64,000 nucleotides of DNA from the NCBI GenBank assembly GCA_022844225.1, contig JALHMC010000005.1, positions 1 through 64,000 on the forward strand, in the 5' to 3' direction. Made by a program: the position numbers and the translations under genes. Below, in pieces: positions 25,852 through 35,833 of this stretch (the stretch's first letter is position 1; each line of letters begins with the position of its first letter). The notes under the pieces were generated by a model. It did not search any database and had not been told where the DNA came from. It saw nothing but the letters and a program-made list of their open reading frames with translations. Source of the stretch: Hyphomicrobiaceae bacterium (GTDB lineage Bacteria > Pseudomonadota > Alphaproteobacteria > Rhizobiales > Hyphomicrobiaceae).

Positions 25852-28566
25852 CTAGGCCGTGCCGGACCCCTTCGATTCGACGGCAGCCTGTGCGGCGGCC
25901 AACCGAGCGACTGGCACTCGGAATGGCGAGCACGACACGTAGTCGAGGCCGGCGTCATGGAAGAACGCGACCGAGGCCGGATCGCCGCCGTGCTCTCCAC
26001 ATATGCCAACCTTGAGGCCGGGCTTTGCATTGCGCCCGCGTTCCGTGCCGATCCGGACAAGCTCGCCAACACCCGCCTGATCGATCGAGACGAAAGGGTC
26101 GACCTCGAAGATGCGTGCCTTCGTGTAGTCGCCGAGTATCGGGGCGGCATCGTCGCGGGATAGTCCGAGACAGGTTTGCGTCAGGTCGTTGGTACCGAAT
26201 GAGAAGAACTCCGCGCCGCCCTCGCCGCCTGCAATCTCGTCGGCGCGTAAAGCGGCGCGCGGCAACTCGATCATAGTCCCGATCTGGTAGTCGAGCTTGC
26301 CCCCGGTCTCGGCCTCGACCGCCGCGGCGGTCTTGCGGATGACCTGAGCGAGGAGATCGAACTCGCGCCGCCAGGCGACAAGCGGGATCATGACCTCGGG
26401 GATCACCGGCTTGCCGGTTCGCTTGGCCGCTTCGACCGCTGCCTCGAATATGGCGCGCGCCTGCATCTCGGTGATTTCGGGAAAGCGGATCGCCAGGCGG
26501 CAACCGCGAAACCCGAGCATGGGATTGAACTCGTGCAGTTCGGCGATGCGCGTTTTCAGCTTCTCCAGGGCGACGCCCAGCTCCCGCGCCACGACCACGG
26601 CCTCCTTGTCCTCGTGGGGAAGGAATTCGTGGAGCGGCGGATCAAGTAGCCGGATCGTCACGGGCAACCCGGCCATCGTCTCGAAAATCTCGGTGAAGTC
26701 GGACCGCTGCATGGGGAGGATCTTGGCCAGCGCCCGCCGCCGGCCGGCCACGTCGTCGGCCAGGATCATCTCGCGCACGGCCAGAATGCGATCCGCGTCG
26801 AAGAACATGTGCTCCGTGCGGCACAGGCCGATACCCTCGGCACCGAACTCACGCGCCTGTCTCGCATCGCGTGGCGTATCGGCGTTCGCGCGGACGCCGA
26901 GACGGCGCACGCCGTCAGCCCAGCCCATGATACGCGCGAAATCGCCGGACAGCTCCGGCTGGCGCATGGCAACCCGGCCCTTCAGCACCTCTCCGGTGGC
27001 GCCGTCGATCGTGATCACGTCGCCCTTCTGGAAGCGCTCCCGGCCCGCAATCATCACACCCGCCTGATAATCGATCCGCAGCGTGGAGGCGCCGCAAACG
27101 CAAGGCCGGCCCATTCCCCGCGCAACCACGGCCGCGTGGCTGGTCATGCCACCCCGTGTGGTCAGGATGCCGACGGCCGCATGCATGCCGTGGATGTCCT
27201 CCGGGCTCGTTTCGATCCTAACGAGGATCACGTCACGGCCCTGCGCCTTCATCGCCTCGGCCTCGTCCGCCGAGAACACGATCTCGCCCGATGCGGCACC
27301 GGGCGAGGCGGGCAGTCCGTTCGCGACGATGTGTTTCTGGGCGTCGGGCGCAATCGTCGGGTGGAGCAGCTGATCGAGCGCGTTGGCGTCGATGCGGGCC
27401 ACGGCTTCCGCCGGTGTGATCACGCCCTCGTCGCACAGATCGACCGCGATCTTGAGCGCCGCCGGCGTCGTTCGCTTGCCGCTTCTCGTCTGCAGCATCC
27501 AGAGGCGCCCCTCCTGGATGGTGAATTCGATGTCCTGCATATCCCGATAGTGCCGCTCGAGCTTCGCGAATATGGCGCTGAGCTCGACGAACGTCTCCGG
27601 CATCAGCGTTTCGAGGGATGGTAACGTCTCGCCGGCCTCGATGCGCGCGGCCTCGGTCAAGGGCTGGGGGGTGCGGATACCGGCGACGACATCCTCGCCT
27701 TGGGCGTTGACCAGGTACTCGCCGTAGATCTCTTTGGCGCCCGTCGATGGATTCCGCGTGAACGCGACGCCTGTCGCGGACGTGGGGCCGCGATTGCCGA
27801 AGACCATGGCTTGCACGTTGACCGCAGTTCCCCAGTCGTCGGGAATGGCGTTGAGCCGGCGGTACGTTACGGCGCGCGCGTTGTTCCAGGACCGGAATAC
27901 GGCCCCGATGGCTCCCCAGAGTTGCTCCGACGTATCCTGGGGAAAGGGCTTGCCGTGATGCTCCAGAACCGCCGCCTTGTAGCGCTCGATGACCTCTTGC
28001 CAATCGTCGGCGGTCAGATCCGTGTCGAGATCGTGGCCGGAGAAGCTCTTGTGCGAGTCGAGTATCGCTTCGAACGTCTCGTGCTCGAGTCCGAGGACGA
28101 CGCCGGAATACATCTGGATGAAGCGGCGGTAGCTGTCGTAGGCGAACCGGGCGTCACCCGACTGGCGCGCCAGCCCAGCGACCGTCTGATCGTTGAGGCC
28201 GAGATTGAGTATGGTGTCCATCATGCCCGGCATGGATGCGCGGGCGCCGGATCGTACAGAGACAAGGAGCGGGCGCTCGGGATCGCCGAACGTCGCGCCG
28301 ACCGCCTTGCCAACAGCCTCGAGTGCCGATGTCACGTCGGCGTCGAGGCCGTCGGGGAAGCGGCCGGCGGCTTGCGAGAACGCATTGCAGACCGCGGTCG
28401 TGATGGTGAACCCCGGAGGTACCGGCAGCCCGAGGCTCGCCATTTCGGCAAGATTGGCCCCTTTGCCTCCGAGCAAGTCCCGCATGCTGGATTCGCCATG
28501 AGTTCGGCCAGCGCCGAAGAGATACACGCGCCGATTCGGGGCATCCGCAGTCTTCGGGGCTTGCAT
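25852..28566 (-). CDS. ppdK: Pyruvate, phosphate dikinase
   Basis: 904 residues, the usual length. N-terminal ATP-grasp ('LLGGKGANLAEMASLGLPVP', 'VSVRSGARASMPGMMDT'), the swivelling phosphohistidine domain with His477 ('GGMTSHAAVVARGMGRPC') and the C-terminal PEP/pyruvate TIM barrel ('GIGLCRTEHMFF', 'MIELPRAALRADEIA', 'FSFGTNDLTQTCLG', 'GICGEHGGDP'). The enzyme interconverts pyruvate + ATP + phosphate with PEP + AMP + PPi. The start at 28566 is chosen since GGAG lies 9 bases upstream; an ATG at 28584 has no such site. Monocistronic, divergent from the M20 peptidase gene. Confidence 0.95.
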   Translation of the reverse strand: MQAPKTADAPNRRVYLFGAGRTHGESSMRDLLGGKGANLAEMASLGLPVPPGFTITTAVCNAFSQAAGRFPDGLDADVTSALEAVGKAVGATFGDPERPLLVSVRSGARASMPGMMDTILNLGLNDQTVAGLARQSGDARFAYDSYRRFIQMYSGVVLGLEHETFEAILDSHKSFSGHDLDTDLTADDWQEVIERYKAAVLEHHGKPFPQDTSEQLWGAIGAVFRSWNNARAVTYRRLNAIPDDWGTAVNVQAMVFGNRGPTSATGVAFTRNPSTGAKEIYGEYLVNAQGEDVVAGIRTPQPLTEAARIEAGETLPSLETLMPETFVELSAIFAKLERHYRDMQDIEFTIQEGRLWMLQTRSGKRTTPAALKIAVDLCDEGVITPAEAVARIDANALDQLLHPTIAPDAQKHIVANGLPASPGAASGEIVFSADEAEAMKAQGRDVILVRIETSPEDIHGMHAAVGILTTRGGMTSHAAVVARGMGRPCVCGASTLRIDYQAGVMIAGRERFQKGDVITIDGATGEVLKGRVAMRQPELSGDFARIMGWADGVRRLGVRANADTPRDARQAREFGAEGIGLCRTEHMFFDADRILAVREMILADDVAGRRRALAKILPMQRSDFTEIFETMAGLPVTIRLLDPPLHEFLPHEDKEAVVVARELGVALEKLKTRIAELHEFNPMLGFRGCRLAIRFPEITEMQARAIFEAAVEAAKRTGKPVIPEVMIPLVAWRREFDLLAQVIRKTAAAVEAETGGKLDYQIGTMIELPRAALRADEIAGGEGGAEFFSFGTNDLTQTCLGLSRDDAAPILGDYTKARIFEVDPFVSIDQAGVGELVRIGTERGRNAKPGLKVGICGEHGGDPASVAFFHDAGLDYVSCSPFRVPVARLAAAQAAVESKGSGTA

Positions 28567-28863
28567 GGCCTCGGCTCCACTCATTGAACGCGTGCACTGA
28601 TGTGCTTCTACTCGGCGCGACGCTGCACTGCAAAACGCAAGACGCCTCGTTTGGTGCCGCTTTTACACCCGCCACCTCTAAAATCATTACGCTGATCAAG
28701 CTCAAATCGAATTAAGGTTGAAGCCATTAGTGATCACTTCGTCGACCCTCCCGGTCGTTTGCGGCTGGCCATCGGCACCCTGGCCGCGCCCACTCTTTGC
28801 CTTTGACCGGCTCTCAACCTTTGCGCACTCTCCCAGCCGAATCGTCGACGAGAGGGGCTTGAG

Positions 28864-30267
28864 ATGACGGATCGGCTGCGTGACGTCCTGAAAGCGCTCG
28901 ACAAGAGCGAGAATGCGGCACTCGAGCGATTGTTCGAGTTGCTCCGGATCGCCAGCATCTCGACGGATCCGGACTATAAGGGAGAGTGCCTGAAAGCGGC
29001 CGAGTGGTGCCGCAATCAGCTGGCCGACATCGGCTTCGCAGAGGCCAAGGTCGTGCCGACGACGGGTCACCCCATGGTGGTCGCACACGATCGGAAGGCC
29101 CGCGGCAAGGACGTGCCGCACTTGCTGTTCTACGGCCATTACGACGTGCAGCCCCCCGATCCCCTGGAGTTGTGGAAGTCGCCACCGTTCGAGCCGCGTC
29201 TCGCCACCGAGAAAGGCAACGGCCGGGTGATCGTGGCGCGCGGGGCGGAAGACAACAAAGGGCAGCTGATGACGTTCTTCGAGGCGGCGCGCGCCTGGAA
29301 GTCCGTGGCGGGCGAGTTGCCCGTCGCCGTCACCGTATTGCTCGAAGGCGAGGAGGAATGCGGCTCGCCTTCGCTGCCGGGGTTCCTCGCCAAGCACAGC
29401 AAGGAGGTGAAGGCCGAACTGGCGCTCGTCTGCGATACCGGGCAGTGGAACAAGGACACGCCGGCCGTGACGACGCAGCTGCGCGGATTGGCGGCCCTCG
29501 AGGTAACGATCGTCGGCCCATCGCGCGATCTGCATTCGGGGCTCTTCGGCGGGGCGGCGATCAATCCCATCCGAGTTCTTACCCAGATCTGCGGCGCCAT
29601 GCATGGCAAGAGCGGGAAGATCCAGATCCCCGGCTTCTACGAAGGAATCAAGAAGCCCTCCGCACGTCAGCTCAAGCAATGGAAAGAGCTCGACTTCGAT
29701 GCGGAGCAGTTTCTCGCAAACGTCGGACTGAGCGTGCCGGCAGGTGAGGCCGGCTACTCGGTGATGGAGCAGATCTGGTCGCGGCCAACACTCGAGTTCA
29801 ACGGTATCACCGGTGGCTATCAGGGTGTCGGCACAAAGACCGTGATCCCGTCGGAGGCCTCCGTGAAGATCACCTGCCGGCTGGTTCCCGGCCAGGACCC
29901 CGCGGCCGTCGTAGCAGGCTTGAAATCGTTCATCACGTCGCGGCTACCGGCCGATTGCACGGCCCGGTTCACCGGCGACCGTGGCAGCCCGGCGATCGCG
30001 TTCGACACGGACGCGGCCTACATGCGGATTGCGTGCGAAGCCCTTGGCGCCGAATGGGGCCGGCCAGCAGCCATGATGGCGCTCGGCGGCTCGATTCCGA
30101 TCGTGCAGGCCTTCCAGGATCAGCTCGCCATGCCGAGCCTTCTGGTCGGATTCGGCCTCGATGACGACCGGATCCACAGCCCGAACGAAAAATACAACCT
30201 GACGAGCTTCCGCAAGGGGGCCAGAAGCTGGGCACGCATTCTCGCCGGTCTGGCCGAGGCTCGCTGA
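28864..30267 (+). CDS. M20-family metallo-dipeptidase
   Basis: 467 residues. Metal and catalytic motifs of the M20 family: '[18 protein letters not shown]' (His, Asp), '[17 protein letters not shown]' (bridging Asp), '[11 protein letters not shown]' (catalytic and metal Glu), 'ALVCDTGQW' (Asp). The insertion carrying the dimerisation domain ('[15 protein letters not shown]') fits the dipeptidase/carnosinase-like branch rather than ArgE. Cytoplasmic; hydrolyses dipeptides or N-acyl amino acids. Stands alone on the plus strand before the RNase T2 gene. Confidence 0.9.
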   Translation: MTDRLRDVLKALDKSENAALERLFELLRIASISTDPDYKGECLKAAEWCRNQLADIGFAEAKVVPTTGHPMVVAHDRKARGKDVPHLLFYGHYDVQPPDPLELWKSPPFEPRLATEKGNGRVIVARGAEDNKGQLMTFFEAARAWKSVAGELPVAVTVLLEGEEECGSPSLPGFLAKHSKEVKAELALVCDTGQWNKDTPAVTTQLRGLAALEVTIVGPSRDLHSGLFGGAAINPIRVLTQICGAMHGKSGKIQIPGFYEGIKKPSARQLKQWKELDFDAEQFLANVGLSVPAGEAGYSVMEQIWSRPTLEFNGITGGYQGVGTKTVIPSEASVKITCRLVPGQDPAAVVAGLKSFITSRLPADCTARFTGDRGSPAIAFDTDAAYMRIACEALGAEWGRPAAMMALGGSIPIVQAFQDQLAMPSLLVGFGLDDDRIHSPNEKYNLTSFRKGARSWARILAGLAEAR

Positions 30268-30368
30268 TACGCATCGTCAGCACGATCGCGACTTGCAATG
30301 CCTTGTCGGATCGTGCTTATCGAAAAGCGCCGACCACGGCTCTTCTCACCTCGCAGGATCGAACGCCG

Positions 30369-31160
30369 ATGACTTTCCGACGCCTTCTGGCCGCGCTCGC
30401 CGTCGTCGCTGCCACCGCAGCCGTGATGTTGCCGTCCGCGTCACGCCTCGAGGCGCAATTCGGTCCGGGTCCGGGTGGACGAGCGCCTTATGCGGAGCAA
30501 GCGCCGGGCCGCAACGAGGCCGGGCGGTTCGACTACTACTCCCTCGTCCTTTCGTGGAGCCCGAGTTACTGCGCGGGCCTGCGCCGCGATGGTTATGACC
30601 CCCAGTGCCACCGTCGCGACGGCAAGCGATATTCCTTCATTCTGCACGGGCTCTGGCCGCAGCACGAGCGGGGGTGGCCCGAAAACTGCCAGACCCGGCA
30701 ACGCCCCTTTGTTCCCCAATCTGTGATCGACGGCATGTTGGACATCATGCCGAGCCCGCGGCTCGTCATCCATGAGTACCGCAAGCACGGCACGTGCTCG
30801 GGCCTCAGCCCGGAGGACTACTACAAGGTCTCGCGCAAGCTCTTCCAAAAGGTGCGCGTGCCGCCGCGCTACGAGAACCCGAACCAGGCATTCACGGTGT
30901 CGCCAGCCGAGGTCGTGCGCGATTTCGTCTCGGTCAATCCCGACCTCAAGCCCGATCAACTCGCCGTTGCGTGCGGTGGTCCTGGCAATCGCCTGCGCGA
31001 GATCCGTGTGTGCTTCTCGCGCGAGGGATCGTTCCGCTCGTGCGGCCACAATGAGGACGCGCGTCGTCTGTGCCGCGCGGGCCGGATGTTCGTGCCGCCC
31101 GTACGCGGCGGCCAAGGCGACCAGGATGCGCCACCTCGGCGCGACGAGCGGCGGATCTGA
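30369..31160 (+). CDS. Secreted ribonuclease T2 family protein
   Basis: 263 residues with a signal peptide ('MTFRRLLAALAVVAATAAVM', cleavage after about residue 27). Both catalytic blocks of the T2 family are present: 'YSFILHGLWPQHERGWP' (CAS I, His) and 'IHEYRKHGTCSGL' (CAS II, Glu, Lys and His). Four or more Cys allow disulfides. T2 enzymes cut RNA non-specifically in the periplasm or outside the cell for phosphate and nucleotide scavenging. Start at 30369 (AGGA upstream); the frame opens 22 codons earlier. C-terminal 25 residues are charged and variable. Confidence 0.92.
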   Translation: MTFRRLLAALAVVAATAAVMLPSASRLEAQFGPGPGGRAPYAEQAPGRNEAGRFDYYSLVLSWSPSYCAGLRRDGYDPQCHRRDGKRYSFILHGLWPQHERGWPENCQTRQRPFVPQSVIDGMLDIMPSPRLVIHEYRKHGTCSGLSPEDYYKVSRKLFQKVRVPPRYENPNQAFTVSPAEVVRDFVSVNPDLKPDQLAVACGGPGNRLREIRVCFSREGSFRSCGHNEDARRLCRAGRMFVPPVRGGQGDQDAPPRRDERRI

Positions 31161-31278
31161 CGTTTTCCACTGACGGGGCCGAGCGCCACTGCATCGCCAT
31201 GCTGAGGGGGTATCCCCCGAGGCGTGCGACGAGCCGAATTGATCCTCGGCTTGCCGTGCCATCTGGGGAGATGGGCGC

Positions 31279-31656
31279 ATGACCTTCGAAGCCGGCCAGC
31301 AATGGGCGTACGCGACGCTTCCGGAGATCGCTGATTCCCGCATCATCATCGGCGCACTGATAGAGTTCGAGGGGGGACGCCGCGTAGCGTGCTGCGCGGT
31401 CACGGGCGCCCTCCAAAAGGGCGCAGACGGTGCTCCGGAACGCGTGACGATCCCCTTCGTGCCGATGCTCGTCGAGGCGCTGGCCCAGTCCGTCACGCAG
31501 CAGGATGGGACCGGGGACCTTCCGCATGACTTCGCGGTGCATCTGGCCGCGTGGCAGGATGATCCACGCGGCGCCACGTACTTCACGGTTCCCTTCGAGG
31601 GCTCACTCGACCGTCTCATCGCCCTGCAGATGGCGGCTCTGGTCGACCGCTCCTGA
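31279..31656 (+). CDS. Conserved-looking hypothetical protein, 125 aa
   Basis: I do not recognise the family. The ORF has a strong ribosome site (GGGGAG) before its ATG, normal codon use and a compact composition: 'GQQWAYATLPEIADSRIIIG' at the N-terminus, a beta-rich middle with two adjacent Cys ('ACCAVTGAL') and a hydrophobic helix at the C-terminus. No signal peptide or membrane segment. It sits between the RNase T2 and Clp-fold protease genes on the same strand. Confidence 0.7.
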   Translation: MTFEAGQQWAYATLPEIADSRIIIGALIEFEGGRRVACCAVTGALQKGADGAPERVTIPFVPMLVEALAQSVTQQDGTGDLPHDFAVHLAAWQDDPRGATYFTVPFEGSLDRLIALQMAALVDRS

Positions 31657-31812
31657 CGACGCCGCGCGTCCCGGCGTTCGCCAAGTCTGAGGGCTTCGGC
31701 GGAACCATTCGCCGAGTACGGACGTTCATGCTCCGTCGGCAAGCCCTTTCCGGGTGTGTTGCGCCGCTGCTATCTTCACAGACGCTCTTCACCTCCAACC
31801 TGCGAGCCTGTC

Positions 31813-32634
31813 ATGCCCGATCTTTCCAGTCTGTTCTGGATCGCGCTTCTTGCGCTCGCGCTGCAACCGTTCCTGGCCGGACAATGGTTCACGCAGCAGA
31901 GGCTGCGCGCCATCCGTGCGATCGAGCAGAAGAACGGCACCCGCGTCATCACCATGATCCATCGGCAGGAGAAGAAGAGCCTGCTCGGCATGGCGGTCTC
32001 GCGTCACATCGATCTCGAGGATGCGCAGACGATCATCGCCGCGATCAAAGAGACCCCGCCATCGATGCCGATCGACCTCGTGTTGCATACGCCGGGCGGC
32101 TTGGTGCTCGCCGCGATGCAGGTGGCCCGCGCCGTCGAGGCGCATCCAGCCAAGGTCACGGTCTACGTGCCGGTCTATGCCATGTCGGGCGGCACGCTCA
32201 TCGCGCTTGCGGCCGACGAGATCGTCCTCGGCGAATTCTCGGTGCTCGGCCCCATAGATCCGCAGATCATGGGGTTGCCCGCCGCGAGTATTGCCCGGGT
32301 GCCGAAGGTGAAGCCGATCGAGCATGTCTTCGACCTGACGCTCGTGCTGGCGGATGTGAGCGAAAAGGCGATCGCGCAGGTCAAGAAGGGCGCCGTCGAG
32401 TTGATGACGCCCCAGATGGAGCACGACAAGGCGGTGGCCCTCGCCGAGAAGCTCGCCGGCGGGCACTGGACGCACGACTACGCGTTGACATGCGAGGAGG
32501 CCAAGGAACTCGGCCTCCCGGTGCGCCTCGGCATGCCCCGCGAGATGCTCGACTTGATGAAGCTCTACCCGCAACCCGTGCAGCGCTCCGTCGTGGAGTA
32601 CCTCCCGATCGACCTGCCGCGCGGGCCGCGATGA
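31813..32634 (+). CDS. Membrane-anchored Clp-fold serine protease (SDH/SppA-like family)
   Basis: 273 residues. One N-terminal membrane segment ('LFWIALLALALQPFLAG'), then a Clp-fold domain: 'IDLVLHTPGGLVLAAMQVAR', the nucleophile-type Ser in 'VYAMSGGTLIALAADEIV' and 'VLGPIDPQIMGLPA'. This matches the bacterial/archaeal serine dehydrogenase proteinase family, related to signal peptide peptidase SppA. Probably anchored with the catalytic domain in the cytoplasm. Start at 31813 by homology; the frame opens 19 codons earlier. 14 bases from the convergent racemase gene. Confidence 0.85.
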   Translation: MPDLSSLFWIALLALALQPFLAGQWFTQQRLRAIRAIEQKNGTRVITMIHRQEKKSLLGMAVSRHIDLEDAQTIIAAIKETPPSMPIDLVLHTPGGLVLAAMQVARAVEAHPAKVTVYVPVYAMSGGTLIALAADEIVLGEFSVLGPIDPQIMGLPAASIARVPKVKPIEHVFDLTLVLADVSEKAIAQVKKGAVELMTPQMEHDKAVALAEKLAGGHWTHDYALTCEEAKELGLPVRLGMPREMLDLMKLYPQPVQRSVVEYLPIDLPRGPR

Positions 32635-32648
32635 GAAACCGCGTCCCG

Positions 32649-33794
32649 CTATGAGCGCTGCTTGACCGCGCCCGTCTCGACCAAGGCCGCGATCTTCTTC
32701 GTGTCGACCCCCCAATCCGCCAGCACCTGGGTGGAGTGCTCGCCCGCGAAGGCGGGTCCGCAGGGAACGGCACTGGGTGTGCGTGAGAAACGCGGCGCCG
32801 GCCCCGGCTGCAAGACGCCGTCGACTTCCACGAATGATCCACGCGCCTTGTTCTGCGGGTGCTGCGGCGCCTCGGTCATCGAGAGAACGGGCGCAAAGCA
32901 GACGTCCTTCTGTTCGAGGCGAGCGGTCCACTCCTCGCGCGTCCTTGTCTTGAAAATCTTCGCGAAGCGCTCGCGCATGGCCGGCCAGTGCGTGCGGTCG
33001 GTCTGGCCGGGCAGCGTTTCGCCCTCGAGACCGAGTTCCTTCAGCATGAGTGCGTAGAACTGCGGCTCGTTCGGGCCGATGGCGACGTGCTTGCCATCCT
33101 TGGTCTCGTAGACCCCGTAGTGATGGCAGCCGCCGTCGAGCCGGTTCGACTCACGCTCGTCGACCCACTGCCCGGCCGCGTGCGCACCGTACGTGGGCGT
33201 CATCAGCGACGCTGCGCCCTCGACCATCGACGTGTCGACGACCTGGCCCTTGCCGGATTTCTGCGCCTCGATGTAGGCGGCGAGCACACCAACGACCATG
33301 TAGAGCGCTCCGCCGCCGTAGTCGCCGACGAGGTTGAGCGGCGGCGTCGGCGTCGCCTTGGTGCCGATCGCGAAAAGTGCCCCCGTGAGCGCGATGTAAT
33401 TGATGTCGTGGCCCGCCGTGTGCGCAATCGGGCCGTCCTGGCCCCAGCCCGTCATGCGCCCGTAGATCAGCTTCGGATTCCTCGCGAGGACCACATCGGG
33501 ACCGAGGCCGAGCCGCTCCATGACGCCCGGCCGGAAGCCCTCGATCAGGATGTCGGCCTTGGCGCAAAGTTCGAGCGCGGTGGCGACGCCGTCCGGCTTC
33601 TTCAGGTCGAGCGCCACGTTGCGACGTCCACGCAACGTCGTATTGGTTTTCGGCTCGCGCAGGTCGCGGCCGACCTGATCAGCGCGATCGATGCGGATGA
33701 CATCCGCGCCCATGTCGGCCAGCATCATGCAGCTAAACGGCCCCGGCCCGATGCCGGCGAACTCGACAACCTTCACTCCTGTCAGGGCACCCAT
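32649..33794 (-). CDS. Alpha-methylacyl-CoA racemase-like protein (CaiB/BaiF family)
   Basis: 381 residues. 'GVKVVEFAGIGPGPFSCMML', 'ADMGADVIRIDRADQ' and the racemase-specific region with His129 ('TAGHDINYIALTG') and Asp158 ('LNLVGDYGGGALYM'), the pair that moves the alpha proton in alpha-methylacyl-CoA racemases. It epimerises 2-methyl-branched acyl-CoAs, so that only one isomer needs to enter beta-oxidation. It is the last gene of a minus-strand run with a 3-hydroxyisobutyrate-dehydrogenase-like enzyme and an amidohydrolase. Confidence 0.9.
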   Translation of the reverse strand: MGALTGVKVVEFAGIGPGPFSCMMLADMGADVIRIDRADQVGRDLREPKTNTTLRGRRNVALDLKKPDGVATALELCAKADILIEGFRPGVMERLGLGPDVVLARNPKLIYGRMTGWGQDGPIAHTAGHDINYIALTGALFAIGTKATPTPPLNLVGDYGGGALYMVVGVLAAYIEAQKSGKGQVVDTSMVEGAASLMTPTYGAHAAGQWVDERESNRLDGGCHHYGVYETKDGKHVAIGPNEPQFYALMLKELGLEGETLPGQTDRTHWPAMRERFAKIFKTRTREEWTARLEQKDVCFAPVLSMTEAPQHPQNKARGSFVEVDGVLQPGPAPRFSRTPSAVPCGPAFAGEHSTQVLADWGVDTKKIAALVETGAVKQRS

Positions 33795-33857
33795 GCTTGC
33801 GTCTCCTCTGGTTCTCGTCGTTGAGCTGCCGGCAGCAGCCGTCTGTTTCCGTCCCGA

Positions 33858-34754
33858 TCAGCCGCCGACCTTCGGCAGCTGGTAGCCTGCGCCCTTCTCC
33901 ACGATCTCGACCATGCGGGAGATGTCCATTTCGGCCTTCCCCTCGAACAAGGCGTGCTTGTAGACGAGGCGGGCGGCCTGACAGACCCACATCGGCACGC
34001 CCAGCTCTTCGCCGAGTTCGACGGCAAGGTCGACATCCTTGGCCAGGATGTGCAAGGGGCAACCGAAGTCGAACGTCCTCGGAAGCACGGACTTCGGAAA
34101 GATCAGCGCCGACGCCAGATTGCGGCCCGAGCCGCCGTTGATCGCTTGCAGCATCACGTCCGGTTTGACGCCACCTTTGGCGCCCATGACGAGCGCCTCT
34201 CCGGCGAGCACCAGTCCGACCGCGAACATGATGTTGTTGGTCAGCTTCAGGACTTGCGCGGCGCCCGGTTTGTCGCCGGCGACGACGAACGTCGAACCCC
34301 ATTTCGCGACCAGAGGCCGGACACGCTCGACCAGGGCTGGCTCGCCCGAGACCATGATCGACAGTGTGCCCGCGCGGGCGCCTTCCGGGCCGCCGCTGAT
34401 CGGACAATCGACAAGGCCGACGCCGCGCGCTGCGAGGGCTGCCTCTATCTCCTTCACCAGCGGCACGCCGACGGTGCAGGTGTTCACGAGGAGCTTCATT
34501 GCCTTGCCTTCGATGAGGCCGCCGGGGCCGAGCACCACGTCGCGCAGGCTCTTCAAGGTCGGCAGCGAGACGAAAACCGTCTCGCAGGTATCGCCCAATT
34601 CTTTCGGCGATGCCGCCCGCCGCGCCTGGCGTTCGAGCAGGGGGCGCAGCGCCGCCTCGTTGATGTCGTAGATCGCGAGCGCATGGCCCGCGTCGAGAAT
34701 CTTGCCGGCCATGGGCTGGCCCATGTTTCCGACGCCGAGGTAGCCGATCGTCAT
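33858..34754 (-). CDS. 3-hydroxyisobutyrate dehydrogenase-family NAD(P)-dependent oxidoreductase
   Basis: 298 residues of the beta-hydroxyacid dehydrogenase family. Dinucleotide motif 'GYLGVGNMGQPMAGKIL' at the start, substrate-binding 'DCPISGGPEGARAGTLSIM' and the catalytic Lys in 'VLKLTNNIMFAVG'. The family oxidises 3-hydroxyacids to semialdehydes or reduces 2-hydroxy-3-oxopropionate. Substrate not deducible. 31 bases downstream of the amidohydrolase gene; the same operon is likely. Confidence 0.9.
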   Translation of the reverse strand: MTIGYLGVGNMGQPMAGKILDAGHALAIYDINEAALRPLLERQARRAASPKELGDTCETVFVSLPTLKSLRDVVLGPGGLIEGKAMKLLVNTCTVGVPLVKEIEAALAARGVGLVDCPISGGPEGARAGTLSIMVSGEPALVERVRPLVAKWGSTFVVAGDKPGAAQVLKLTNNIMFAVGLVLAGEALVMGAKGGVKPDVMLQAINGGSGRNLASALIFPKSVLPRTFDFGCPLHILAKDVDLAVELGEELGVPMWVCQAARLVYKHALFEGKAEMDISRMVEIVEKGAGYQLPKVGG

Positions 34755-34784
34755 CGTTTCCGTTCCCTTTGTTTTTTGTCCGGC

Positions 34785-35795
34785 CTAGCGCAGCCGATAA
34801 ACGCGCGCTGCCGTATCGTGATAGAGCTTGGCCTTGTCGCCTGCCGAGTATCCGGCTGTTATGCGCTTGAACGCGTTCCAGAGAACGCCATAGCTCGAGC
34901 TGACCTTGTCGACGGGAAAGTTCGATTCGAACATGCAGCGATCCGGCCCGAACAATTCGAGCAGCGCCTCGACGTAGGGGCGGATCGCCTCGGCCATCTC
35001 CTCGCTCGTCGGTGGCTTGGCTCGCTCGTGCCAGCCGAAGCCGCAGTATTCCATCCCGAGACCGCCGAGCTTGACGACGACGTTCGGGCACTTGGCCATG
35101 TCCGCCATGCTGGCGCGCCACGTCGAGAGAATCTCGTCGCGACGACCGACGTAGGCGCCGATGCCAGCTATGCCTCCGCAGTGATTGAGGACGACGGTCA
35201 GGCCGGGCAGAGCGCGCGCGAGATCCGTGCACTCGGGAAGCTGGGGGAAGCGCGCGGTCATGTCGAGCACGAGGCCAAGTCGCGCAACCTCAGCGGCCCC
35301 CGCGCGGTAGTGGGCATCGAGATACATGCCGGGGCGCGGGGCGCGTGCGATCCTCGGATCGGCGTCCCATGCGCCGGTACACCGGATGCCGCGGAAGCGA
35401 TCCGGCGCGGCATTCATCTCGGCTTCGAGCACACGGGCGACGCGTGCGCCCGTCATGAGATCCGCGTAGCCGACAATTCCAGCCGCGACCCGCGTCCTGC
35501 CGTAGAGACCGGACGCGGACATGGCGGCGATGCCATTGGCGAACTCGACCTCGCCCACGTATTTCATCTCGTCGGGCCCGTCGGCCCGGAACATGGCCAG
35601 ATGCTCGATGAAAACCGTCGAGACGACGTTGTGGCCGCTCCCGTCGATGTCGCCCAAGATCTCGTCGAGCATGTAGCGGCGATCGATGCGACCGTCTCGG
35701 CGATCCCAAAGGTGATGGTGCGGATCGCAGATGGGCAGCTCGGGCTCGATCGGCGCTTCTTTCACCATCGCCAGCCAGGCATCATTCGTTGCCAT
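34785..35795 (-). CDS. Amidohydrolase_2 family hydrolase
   Basis: 336 residues. TIM-barrel metal-dependent hydrolase: 'PICDPHHHLWDRRDG' (HxH-type metal ligands), 'GIRCTGAWDADPR', 'LTVVLNHCGGIAG' and 'MFESNFPVDKVSSSYGVLW' (Asp/Glu end motif). Members include 2-pyrone-4,6-dicarboxylate lactonase and acarboxylating decarboxylases of aromatic breakdown. The substrate here is unknown, but neighbours (two hydroxyacid dehydrogenases, a racemase) point to carboxylic acid catabolism. Confidence 0.85.
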   Translation of the reverse strand: MATNDAWLAMVKEAPIEPELPICDPHHHLWDRRDGRIDRRYMLDEILGDIDGSGHNVVSTVFIEHLAMFRADGPDEMKYVGEVEFANGIAAMSASGLYGRTRVAAGIVGYADLMTGARVARVLEAEMNAAPDRFRGIRCTGAWDADPRIARAPRPGMYLDAHYRAGAAEVARLGLVLDMTARFPQLPECTDLARALPGLTVVLNHCGGIAGIGAYVGRRDEILSTWRASMADMAKCPNVVVKLGGLGMEYCGFGWHERAKPPTSEEMAEAIRPYVEALLELFGPDRCMFESNFPVDKVSSSYGVLWNAFKRITAGYSAGDKAKLYHDTAARVYRLR

Positions 35796-35833
35796 GGACG
35801 TCTCCTCACAGCCAAGTCGTTGCGAGATCGATG